This document shows, piece by piece, positions 1-6,776 of a DNA stretch of 9,058 bases. Position numbers and translations under genes: made by a program. Position 1 is the first letter of the stretch. Every line of letters begins with the position of its first letter. This stretch comes from Deltaproteobacteria bacterium (GTDB taxonomy: Bacteria; Myxococcota; B64-G9). The stretch spans positions 1-9,058 of the forward strand of contig QMME01000148.1 in the NCBI GenBank assembly GCA_003647095.1. Direction: 5' to 3'. The notes under the pieces are model-generated. The model worked only from the letters and a program-made list of their open reading frames with translations. It did no database searches and had not been told where the DNA came from.

Positions 1-1
1 G

Positions 2-544
2 GCCGAGGGCAAGTCTCCCCGCCAGGTCATGGAACGGAACCTGGCCCAGATATTCCCGGCCGCCAGTTTCACGGAGGCCGTGGCCAGCGACGTCGAGCGC
101 CTGCAGCGGCCGCTGCGCCTGCGGGCGCTGCTGGACATCGACGCCCTGGCCCGCTCCACGGCCGGGCCGGGCCTGGAGTTCGCCGCCCTGGGACACCCCA
201 CCAGCTACCGCAAGCTGTTCGCACCCTTCTCCCGCCGGGAGACCGACCTGCTGCTGGGTCCTCCCTGGCAGGTCCGCTGGCAGGTATGCTACCGGCCGCC
301 GGCGGGATTCCGGGCCGAGCGGCTGCCCGCGGGCGGCCGCGCCGGCGACCGGCACATCAGCGCCGGCCTGCGCTTCCGCCGGCAGGAAGCCGGCGGCCTG
401 TGCGCGGAGGCCACGGTGACCATGAGCGGCAGCCGGGTGGCGGCCGACAGCTACCGCCGCTTCCGGCAGGCCCTGGCCGCCGTCGACCGCCTGCTGGCCA
501 CCCCCGTCGTGCTGCGGGCGCCCGGGCCGGGAGCGGGATCGTGA
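2..544 (+). CDS. C-terminal part of a DUF3857/transglutaminase-like family protein (5' end outside window)
   Basis: The reading frame is open from the first bases of the window, so this is the 3' part of a longer gene (180 codons visible). The visible segment is the late C-terminal beta-rich domain. It resembles the C-terminus of the next gene: both carry an amphipathic stretch built around Leu, Phe and Ala, then a segment like LRLRALLDIDALAR, and finish with a Tyr/Phe-Arg-x-Phe...Val-Asp-Arg-Leu helix (here YRRFRQALAAVDRLL, in the neighbour FQHFCRRVDRL). That closing helix is typical of DUF3857-transglutaminase proteins. The ATG at 29 has no Shine-Dalgarno and falls inside the conserved domain, so it is not taken as the start. 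The stop TGA overlaps the GTG start of the next gene by 4 nt, which points to an operon and translational coupling. Whether this copy keeps a catalytic Cys cannot be seen. The family assignment is by resemblance, without a search. Confidence 0.75.
   Translation, partial: AEGKSPRQVMERNLAQIFPAASFTEAVASDVERLQRPLRLRALLDIDALARSTAGPGLEFAALGHPTSYRKLFAPFSRRETDLLLGPPWQVRWQVCYRPPAGFRAERLPAGGRAGDRHISAGLRFRRQEAGGLCAEATVTMSGSRVAADSYRRFRQALAAVDRLLATPVVLRAPGPGAGS
529..533 (+). promoter_or_regulatory. Shine-Dalgarno deciding the GTG start at 541
   Basis: GGGAG lies 7 nt before GTG 541, inside the end of the upstream gene. Together with the signal peptide that begins at this GTG, it supports this start over the in-frame ATG at 286. 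Confidence 0.55.
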
Positions 545-3500
545 AGCCGCCCGCCGCCGGGAAGCTCCCCGGGATCGCCGTCCGGCTGGCAGCGGCGCTT
601 CTGCTGGCGCTGCTGGGCGCCTGCCCGGCAACGTCGCCTCCGCGCCGGCCGGAGCGGCCGGCGTCGTCGAGCCCGGCGTACCTGCAGGCCTGGCGGCTGC
701 TGTGCGAAAACGAGCTGGCCGGGGCCCGCTCCGCCCTCGAGCGCCTGGACCGGCGCCGAGCGCCGGCCTGCCGCCAGGGCCGCTGCCTGCTGCTGGCCGG
801 CCTGCTTTCCATGCTGCGGGCCGACTTCCTGGCCGCCCAGCAGACACTGCTGCAGGCCGCCACCCGGGCGCCCGGCTCGGCCGTCAGCCTGCTGGCGGCG
901 GCCAAGCTGGCCCAGGTGCTGCAGGCGGCCCCGGCCCGCCCGCGGACCCGGGCGGAAATACACCGGCTGTCGTCTTCGCCCGGCGACACCACCCCCGGCC
1001 TGGCCGAGCTGCGACAGGCACTCCGGGAGCTGCTGCCCCCGGAGGCGGCCGGCGACGACCGGCCGGACCCCGCCGGCGACACGGCACCGCGCCTGTGGCT
1101 GGAGACGGGCTTTGCGCCCGGTCACCCGCTGGTCCTGCTGGAACAGGCCCGCCGGGGCCGGCCGCCCGGCCTCGCGGCCCGGGCGCGGGCCTGCCACTCC
1201 AGCCCGGGGGGGTTGCTGCAGCTCGACCCGCAGGGGAGGCGGGGGCTGCTGCAGCTGGCCACGGCGGTGGAGATCGTCCCTCCCCCTGGAGGCGCCGGCA
1301 ACCGGCCGGAGGCGGGGCGACCCTGGTCCGGCGAGTTTCTGCTGCTGGTCACCAGCCAGTCTCCGCTGCGACTGCGGCTCGGCGGGCACACCGTCGAACA
1401 CTACCCGCAGCTGCAACCCCTGGCCGCCAGGCGGCGTTTCCTGGTTCGGGCCGGTGCCGGCACGTTGCGGCTGCGGTTGCTGGTGCCGCTGGAGATCCAG
1501 CGACGGGAGCTCGGCCTGCGACTGCTGCCCCTGCAGGAGGGCACCGGGCTGCACTGGCTGGCCGGGGACGACGGCCGGCCGCCGGCCGGCCTGCCGGATC
1601 AAACGGCCCCCGTGCTTTCGCTGCAGGCGCTGCCGGGACTGGCCGGCACCCTGGCCCCCGCCGGCAGCGAAGACGAGCCGTCTATGCTGCTCGCGGCCCT
1701 GGCCCACTGGCAGGACGGGCGCCTGGACCGTGCCCGGCAGCTGCTGCAGCGGCTGGCCGGGCGGCACCCGGGGGCGTCCCTGCTGCAGTTTCTGCTGGCC
1801 ATGGAGGTTCTCGAAGACGACGACATTCCCCCGCCCATCGACCAGGGACAGGCCCTGAGTCACCTGCGCCGGGCGGCGGCCTGCCCCGAGTCCCGCCTGG
1901 CCGGCTTTCGCCTGGCCCTGCTGCAGGCCGGGGCCAACCAGCAACGGCGGGCGCTCGAGACCCTGCGCCGGCTGGACCAGCAGCTGCCCGCCTACTTCCT
2001 GTGGCCCTACTTCCAGGGAATCATCGCCGAACAGGGCGGCTGGCCGCTGCCGGCCCGGCGGCTGTACCGGCAGGCACTGTCACGCTGGCCGGAAAACCCG
2101 GAGGTGCTGGAGCACCTGGCACGACTGTACCTGGAGCAGGGCGACCTGGCCGCGGCCCGTCCCCTGGCCGGGCGCCTGTGGGAGCGGCGGCGGTCGCGGA
2201 CCTGGCTCGATCTGCTGGAACGTGCCGGCCGCGAGGAGGAGCTGGACCGGGCCCGGCGGCAGCTGCTCGACCGCGACCCGCTGCAGCCCGAGCTGTGGCT
2301 GCAGCGGGCGCGCTTCCTGTTGAACCGGGGCGAGACGGCCCCGGGACGGCGCTGCCTGCGCCGGGCCCTGGCCCTGGCCGGCGACGACCCGGCCCTGCTG
2401 CGCCGGGCGGCCGACCTGCTCGACCAGGCCGGCCTGGCCGGCCCGGCCCGGCGGCTGTGGCGGCGGTTGGAGCGGCTGCAACCCTGGCAGGCCCGGCTGC
2501 GGCTGGCGGCCGCCGTACGGGACGGGTCGCGGCAGCTGCTGCCGGACGGAGACCGGCCCGGCGACACCCGGGCGGTGATACGGCGGTACCGCGAGTCGGG
2601 CTGGCGGGTGAACTCGGCCGCGGTCATGGTGCTGGACCACTACCACCTGCAGGCCTTCGCCGACGGCTCCAGCCTGCTGCACCTGCACCAGGTCATCCAC
2701 GTGCGCACCCACCAGGCGGCCGAACGCTGGGGCGAGTTCAACCCTCCCGGAGACGGGGCGGTGGTGCTGGCCCTGCACACCATCAAGCCCGACGGGCGCA
2801 CCTTCCAGGCCCAGGTGGTGGCCGGCAAGGACACCGTCAGCCTGCCCCACCTGGCGGCCGGCGACTTCATCGAGCTGGATACCCTGGTGGGCCAGGAGGC
2901 CCCGGGCCTGCCGCTGGCCGGCCCGGGTTGGCTGTCGCCGGTGCGCGAGCTGGGAGGCATCGACCAGCCGGTGTTCCGCTGGGAGACCAGCTACCTGCTG
3001 CCCGCGGGCGCACGGTGGCGGCTCGACCGGCAGGGCCGGCTTCCCGGGCTGCAGCAGCGGCACCTGGGCGAGCGGACCCTGCTGCGCCTGGTGGCCGACC
3101 GGGTCGAGGCCCCGCAACGGGAGCCGCTGAGTCCCCCCGAGGAGGAGCTGGTGCCTTCCCTGGTGGTGGGTTTCTCGGCCTCCTGGGAAGGGCTGCGCCG
3201 GGCCCTGGCGGCCGAGCTGCGGGCGGCCAGCCGGCCCACGGCCATCCTGGCCGACCGGGCCGCGGCCATCTGCGGCGCCAGCCGGGGGCGGGAATGCGCC
3301 CGGCGCATCTTCCACTGGGTATGCGCCAACATCACCGCCCGGGGCCAGAGCGAGGACCTGCTGGAACCGGCCAGCCACGTGCTGGTGCGACGCCAGGGCA
3401 ACCGCCTGGCCGCCCTGGTGGCCCTGCTGCGCGCCCGCGGCTGGCAACCGCGGGTCATGCTGGCCCGTCCCCTCGACGCGCCCGCCCTGGACTCGCACCT

Positions 3501-4344
3501 GCCCCGGCCGGGGCTGTACCACCAGGCGGTGGTGGCCCTGCCCGCGGCCGGCGGCACCCTGTGGATGGTGCCCGACGGCCGCTGGCATCCCTTCGATTCC
3601 CTGGACGCCTACCTGCGGGGAGCCCGTGCCCTGTCGCTGTGGCCGGAGCAGGGGCCGGTCTTCGTGCGGCTGCCGCGGCGACACCGTTCGGGCGCGGAGC
3701 GCCGCATCGAGCTGGAACTCGAGCTGGGAGCGGACGGTTCGCTGCAGGGCCGGGGCCGGGAGACCATCCCCGCGGGCAAGGCCGCCCCCTACCGCGACAT
3801 CCTGGCCGGCCTGCCCGCCGGGCAGCGCCGCCGGATCATCGAGGCCAGCCTGGTGGATTCCTTCTCCACCGCCGAGCTCGAGCAGGTGAAATTCTTCGCC
3901 CTCGAGCAGCCCGACCGGCCCCTGGTGGTGGAGTACCGTTTCCGGGCCGCCGCCTACGGCATCTTCCGGGGCGACAGGCTGGTGCTGCCCGGCAGGTTCT
4001 TCCCCTACCGGCTGGGGCACAACCTGCCCGTCTCCCTGCCCCGCTCGCAGCCGCTGCTCATCGGCGACGAGACCCGCACCGCCACCCGGGTGCGCCTGAC
4101 CCTGCCGCCCGGCTGGCGCGCCGACGACGCGGGGCCGGTCGAGCTGCGGGGGCCGCTGAGCGAGTTCTCCTACCGGCGCCGGCAGCGGGGCAACCGGCTG
4201 GTGCTGGAAAAACGCCTGCTGGTACGTCCCGGGCGCGTGCGCCCCCGGGAGGCGGCCGACTTCCAGCACTTCTGCCGCCGGGTCGATCGCCTGGATACGC
4301 AGCCCCTCGAGTTGGTCGGCGACGACGGTAAGCGGGGAAGGTAA
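541..4344 (+). CDS. TPR / DUF3857 / transglutaminase-like lipoprotein, predicted catalytically dead
   Basis: A 1267-aa protein beginning at GTG. Residues 12-28 form a hydrophobic signal ending in LLGAC, a lipobox with Cys28, followed by a Pro/Ser/Arg-rich linker, so it is probably a membrane-anchored lipoprotein facing the periplasm. In order: an N-terminal helical repeat region (about 45-150), a beta-rich segment (about 262-340), TPR-like helices (about 381-660, with A-x-x-LY-x-x-AL signatures), DUF3857 (about 684-885), a transglutaminase-like fold (about 915-1020) and a C-terminal beta domain ending in FQHFCRRVDRL. The transglutaminase core shows RRQGNRLAALVALLRARGW. The position normally held by the nucleophilic Cys (GDC or GNC in active members) is Arg955, while His994 (YHQAVV) and Asp1012 (VPDGRW) keep the expected spacing. 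It is therefore likely a scaffold or binding pseudoenzyme. Its substrate or partner is unknown. The upstream paralogue overlaps it by 4 nt. Extreme GC leaves long false frames open on both strands here. Confidence 0.85.
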   Translation: MKPPAAGKLPGIAVRLAAALLLALLGACPATSPPRRPERPASSSPAYLQAWRLLCENELAGARSALERLDRRRAPACRQGRCLLLAGLLSMLRADFLAAQQTLLQAATRAPGSAVSLLAAAKLAQVLQAAPARPRTRAEIHRLSSSPGDTTPGLAELRQALRELLPPEAAGDDRPDPAGDTAPRLWLETGFAPGHPLVLLEQARRGRPPGLAARARACHSSPGGLLQLDPQGRRGLLQLATAVEIVPPPGGAGNRPEAGRPWSGEFLLLVTSQSPLRLRLGGHTVEHYPQLQPLAARRRFLVRAGAGTLRLRLLVPLEIQRRELGLRLLPLQEGTGLHWLAGDDGRPPAGLPDQTAPVLSLQALPGLAGTLAPAGSEDEPSMLLAALAHWQDGRLDRARQLLQRLAGRHPGASLLQFLLAMEVLEDDDIPPPIDQGQALSHLRRAAACPESRLAGFRLALLQAGANQQRRALETLRRLDQQLPAYFLWPYFQGIIAEQGGWPLPARRLYRQALSRWPENPEVLEHLARLYLEQGDLAAARPLAGRLWERRRSRTWLDLLERAGREEELDRARRQLLDRDPLQPELWLQRARFLLNRGETAPGRRCLRRALALAGDDPALLRRAADLLDQAGLAGPARRLWRRLERLQPWQARLRLAAAVRDGSRQLLPDGDRPGDTRAVIRRYRESGWRVNSAAVMVLDHYHLQAFADGSSLLHLHQVIHVRTHQAAERWGEFNPPGDGAVVLALHTIKPDGRTFQAQVVAGKDTVSLPHLAAGDFIELDTLVGQEAPGLPLAGPGWLSPVRELGGIDQPVFRWETSYLLPAGARWRLDRQGRLPGLQQRHLGERTLLRLVADRVEAPQREPLSPPEEELVPSLVVGFSASWEGLRRALAAELRAASRPTAILADRAAAICGASRGRECARRIFHWVCANITARGQSEDLLEPASHVLVRRQGNRLAALVALLRARGWQPRVMLARPLDAPALDSHLPRPGLYHQAVVALPAAGGTLWMVPDGRWHPFDSLDAYLRGARALSLWPEQGPVFVRLPRRHRSGAERRIELELELGADGSLQGRGRETIPAGKAAPYRDILAGLPAGQRRRIIEASLVDSFSTAELEQVKFFALEQPDRPLVVEYRFRAAAYGIFRGDRLVLPGRFFPYRLGHNLPVSLPRSQPLLIGDETRTATRVRLTLPPGWRADDAGPVELRGPLSEFSYRRRQRGNRLVLEKRLLVRPGRVRPREAADFQHFCRRVDRLDTQPLELVGDDGKRGR

Positions 4345-4373
4345 CCCCTGCAGTTGCACGAGCAACTGCGGGG
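4345..4373 (+). terminator. Hairpin directly after the stop codon
   Basis: CCCC-T-GCAGTTGC, loop ACGA, GCAACTGC-GGGG: 12 bp of stem with one bulged T. It begins at the base after TAA. It is followed by TTGAAGTT, which is only weakly T-rich, so it may be a terminator or an RNA 3'-end-protecting stem. Confidence 0.6.
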
Positions 4374-4478
4374 TTGAAGTTCTGCAGGTTGAATCGGCGG
4401 GTCCCGACAGCGCTTCGCGCAACGACTAAAGAAGTCACTTTCCGTGGTTCCTGCAGTTTGCGAAGCATGTTACAGGTT

Positions 4479-4501
4479 CCCGTACCGGTACCGGGATATC
4501 C
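4479..4501. repeat. Two adjacent short palindromes between convergent genes
   Basis: GTACCGGTAC (4482-4491) is a perfect 10-bp palindrome flanked by CCC and CGGG. GGATATCC (4494-4501) is a perfect 8-bp palindrome overlapping that flank. They lie beside the hairpin at 4503-4539. Function unknown: possibly a protein site or part of a transcript 3' structure. Confidence 0.35.
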
Positions 4502-4502
4502 T

Positions 4503-4539
4503 GAAACCACAACATTGCTTCTGGCAATGTTGTGGTTTC
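4503..4539 (-). terminator. Perfect 16-bp hairpin after the minus-strand stop codon
   Basis: GAAACCACAACATTGC, loop of 5, GCAATGTTGTGGTTTC: a perfect 16-bp stem starting one base after the TGA of the lipoprotein gene. An alternative fold adds CCTG (4500-4503) with CAGG (4542-4545), taking in the stop codon. On the minus strand it is followed by AGGATATCC, with no T tract, so it is a likely transcript end but not a classic intrinsic terminator. Confidence 0.6.
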
Positions 4540-4540
4540 C

Positions 4541-6607
4541 TCAGGGAGCGGTGATGGTCATGGAGTAGCTGTTTTCCGCCCCCGAGTAGCCGTAGACGCT
4601 GATGAAGTAGTCGGCCTCCTCGCTGACGCTCACCTCCACCGTCTCCGAGTCGCCGGTGCCGGCCGAGGAGGACACCACCTGTCCCTGGTCGTCGAGCAGC
4701 TTGAGATCGAGGTCGCCGTCGGCGTTGCTGAAGTAGATGGAGACGCGCAGGGTGCCGGCCGCCGGGCGGATCCAGTACCAGTCCTCCTCGCCGGCGCAGA
4801 TGGTCAGTTCCTCGTGGCTGCCGTCCATGATGGCCGAGGCGGCGTCACGGCTGTTGTTGGGCTCGAAGCGATCCGGCTGGCAGGTCTGGCTGCCGGGGCC
4901 GAAGACGTCGCAGTACGGGGTCCACTCGTGGCTGGCCTCGGTGTCGGTGGCCACGCCGCTCTGGGGGCAGGTCTCGTCGGCGGACCAGGCGACCCACTCG
5001 TCGCCGCGGCCCAGCTCCTCGGCGTGCTGGCGGAAGACCTCGTAGCCGTTGTCGTTCATGAACACCAGCGGGCCGCTGCAGTCATCGCCCTGCTGCTCCA
5101 GCAGCTGCTGCTCGTAGTCCATGATGATCTCGTACATGGCCGGGGTGGTGCTGTTCCAGCAGCAGGTCTTGGACTGCTCGTAGACCAGCTCGGCGAAGAC
5201 GTAGTCGTCGAGGATGCGGTACCGGGCGTCGACCTCCTGGCGGCTCATGCCGAAGTGCTCCTCCATGAGATCGTACAGGTCCCGGAAGGCTTCCTCGCGG
5301 CCGATGCGGGCCGAGCAGCTGGCCGGGTAGTTGCGCAGGTGGTCGCGCTTGTCCTCGATGATGGCGAGCAGGGCGTCGCGGGCCGCTTCCGGGTCCAGCT
5401 TGTCGAGCAGGGTCTCGAACTGCCCCGGGCGGGCGGCGATGGTGGCGTAGTCGGTGGAGGAGATCCAGTAGTCCAGGTCCCGGGGGAGGATGGTGTTGGT
5501 GTACCAGCCCTCCAGGGCCCGGGCCACCCGCCAGCGCTTGAGACCGCCGCCCAGCTTGGCGTACTCGTCGCCGCTCCAGTTGCTGCCCTCGCCGCCGGTC
5601 ATGTTGGAGGTGAAGTAGCGCTTGGAGGCGGTGGGGTCCTCCCACTTGGGCTGGCGCCGGGGCATGGAGCCGGAGACCAGCTCGGCCATGAGGGTGCCGG
5701 GGTTCTGCCCCTCCTGGACGTGCTTGACCACCAGGGTGTGGCCGATGCCGCGCCGCTGCCAGCGCTCCAGCAGCAGGTCGCCCTGGCGCACCGCCCCGGG
5801 CTCGAGGTTGAAGGTGTTGGCCGAGTCGGCCAGGTGGATGGAGCCGAAGTTGGACAGCAGCAGGATGAGGAAGTGCCCCACCCGCTTGTTCAGAAACAGC
5901 TCGTCGAAGTAGGCCCCGGCCCGGGCCCCCTCGCCGATGAAGGGCTGGTAGTCGTCGTCGGCGCCGTAGAGCTTCTTGCCGCGGAGCTTCTCGTCCCGGG
6001 GCCAGTTGCCGGCGTCGTACTGCCCGTCGGAGTAGTCGCGGTACCAGGAGCGGAACTTGTTGGAGTTCTTGTAGCGGCCACTGGCGGTGCGCCAGCCGAA
6101 GTGCCCCATGAACACCCGGGTACCGGTGGAATCGACCGCTTCGACGAAAAACGGCAGGTGGTACCAGGAGGCGAAGGTGGCCCGCAGGAAGTAGGCGACC
6201 TCGGCGCACTCCAGCACCGGGGCCTGGATGGTCTTGCCCTGGGGGTTGGTGATGGTGAAGGTCTTGTAGCTGGACGAGTGGGCGTCGGTCTTGGACAGGC
6301 CGTCGATCCACAGGGCGAACTTCTCGTTCCAGTCCAGGCCGCTGTCGGCTCCCCAGGCCAGACCGGCGCGGCGGGCGTCGGCGCTGTCGGTGTCGGCCCA
6401 GTCGTTCCACACCTCCCAGACGGCGGTGTTGGAGTCGTCGGCGGAGACGGGCACCGCCGCCTTGCCCATGCCGTCGGCCTTGTCGAAGTCGTTGACCAGG
6501 TCGAACTTGCCGAAGTACTCCTCTTCCACTATCTCCTCGCCCCCGCAGGCGGCGAACCACAGCCCCGGCAGGAAGGCCAGCAACAACCAGCTCCACGTCT
6601 TTTTCAT
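4541..6607 (-). CDS. Lipoprotein with a cysteine-hydrolase-like domain and C-terminal PPC domain
   Basis: A 688-aa protein. MKKTWSWLLLAFLPGLWFAAC is a lipoprotein signal with lipobox FAAC and Cys21, followed by an acidic linker. Residues about 55-330 look like a papain/NlpC-type cysteine hydrolase: Cys134 starts a helix (LECAEVAYFLRATF), then a GDLLLERWQ motif (276-284) and GIGHTLVVKHV with His290 on a strand. This is the Cys...GD...GH order of that fold. A SGSMPRRQP motif follows (312-320). No third catalytic residue is assigned. Residues about 340-500 are helical, with vicinal Cys482-Cys483 and further Cys at 510, 547, 566, 576 and 604. Residues about 577-688 match the bacterial pre-peptidase C-terminal (PPC) domain: DRFEPNNSRDAAS, EEDWYWI, GDLDLKLLDDQG, YFISVYGY. 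The enzymatic role is inferred from motif order; the PPC call is firm. The ATG 14 codons upstream lies in the promoter -10, and the strong Shine-Dalgarno favours this start. It is transcribed away from the toxin-antitoxin cassette with its own promoter. Confidence 0.85.
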   Translation of the reverse strand: MKKTWSWLLLAFLPGLWFAACGGEEIVEEEYFGKFDLVNDFDKADGMGKAAVPVSADDSNTAVWEVWNDWADTDSADARRAGLAWGADSGLDWNEKFALWIDGLSKTDAHSSSYKTFTITNPQGKTIQAPVLECAEVAYFLRATFASWYHLPFFVEAVDSTGTRVFMGHFGWRTASGRYKNSNKFRSWYRDYSDGQYDAGNWPRDEKLRGKKLYGADDDYQPFIGEGARAGAYFDELFLNKRVGHFLILLLSNFGSIHLADSANTFNLEPGAVRQGDLLLERWQRRGIGHTLVVKHVQEGQNPGTLMAELVSGSMPRRQPKWEDPTASKRYFTSNMTGGEGSNWSGDEYAKLGGGLKRWRVARALEGWYTNTILPRDLDYWISSTDYATIAARPGQFETLLDKLDPEAARDALLAIIEDKRDHLRNYPASCSARIGREEAFRDLYDLMEEHFGMSRQEVDARYRILDDYVFAELVYEQSKTCCWNSTTPAMYEIIMDYEQQLLEQQGDDCSGPLVFMNDNGYEVFRQHAEELGRGDEWVAWSADETCPQSGVATDTEASHEWTPYCDVFGPGSQTCQPDRFEPNNSRDAASAIMDGSHEELTICAGEEDWYWIRPAAGTLRVSIYFSNADGDLDLKLLDDQGQVVSSSAGTGDSETVEVSVSEEADYFISVYGYSGAENSYSMTITAP

Positions 6608-6613
6608 ATCTCC

Positions 6614-6619
6614 ACCTCC
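6614..6619 (-). promoter_or_regulatory. Strong Shine-Dalgarno deciding the lipoprotein start
   Basis: On the minus strand, GGAGGT lies 6 nt before ATG 6607. It excludes the longer in-frame ATG at 6649, which has no such site. Confidence 0.8.
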
Positions 6620-6647
6620 ACGAGCGTCAGCTTGAAAGACGGCGCCC

Positions 6648-6676
6648 ATGATAACGCACCCGGTCGAGAAAGTAAA
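6648..6676 (-). promoter_or_regulatory. Sigma70-like promoter of the PPC lipoprotein gene
   Basis: On the minus strand: -35 TTTACT (6671-6676), 17-bp spacer, -10 TATCAT (6648-6653, five of six matches to TATAAT). This predicts a leader of about 34 nt before ATG 6607. The -35 box directly abuts the CCCCG-AAA-CGGGG inverted repeat at 6677-6689. Confidence 0.5.
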
Positions 6677-6715
6677 CCCCGAAACGGGGACGGTCTTCGA
6701 AACGGGGACGGTCTT
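6677..6715. repeat. 18-bp tandem repeat with a GC-rich hairpin, REP-like
   Basis: Unit CGAAACGGGGACGGTCTT occurs twice without change (6680-6697 and 6698-6715). The CCC preceding unit 1 makes CCCCG-AAA-CGGGG (6677-6689), a 5-bp stem with a 3-nt loop. Unit 2 runs into the left 28-bp inverted repeat. Words like CGGGGACGGTC resemble dispersed REP-type repeats of other genomes, as recalled and not searched. On the minus strand the hairpin is followed by TTTACTTT and could weakly end toxin transcripts. Confidence 0.65.
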
Positions 6716-6730
6716 AACTTATTAACTTTT
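6703..6730 (+). repeat. Left 28-bp inverted repeat (IR-L)
   Basis: The 28 bases, starting CGGGGACGGTCTTAACTT and ending ATTAACTTTT, are the exact reverse complement of 7642-7669. The AT-rich half contains TTAACTT twice with one base between (6714-6720 and 6722-6728). Identity stops at the next inner base on both sides. Confidence 0.9.
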
Positions 6731-6776
6731 GCCCCTTCCCGGACCCTACCCATGCCCACGCGGCTGGTACCGGCAA

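Noticed and set aside
286..540. Longer in-frame start (ATG 286) for the large transglutaminase-like gene
   Set aside because: It lies inside the upstream coding region, adds a low-complexity Arg/Pro/Gly segment and would bury the lipoprotein signal peptide that begins at GTG 541.
702..4331. 1209-aa open frame on the + strand
   Set aside because: Out of frame with the real gene; dominated by Ala, Gly, Pro and Arg with no domain, as expected from extreme GC with few stop codons.
2080..4422. 780-aa open frame on the - strand
   Set aside because: Antisense shadow rich in Gly, Gln, Pro and Val; no motif and no Shine-Dalgarno.
4374..4568. 64-aa open frame in the convergent intergenic region
   Set aside because: No clear ribosome binding site; it spans the hairpin of the opposite gene and runs into its coding region.
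6608..6649. Upstream ATG (6649) for the PPC lipoprotein
   Set aside because: It overlaps the predicted -10 box and lacks a Shine-Dalgarno, and the signal peptide would be internal.
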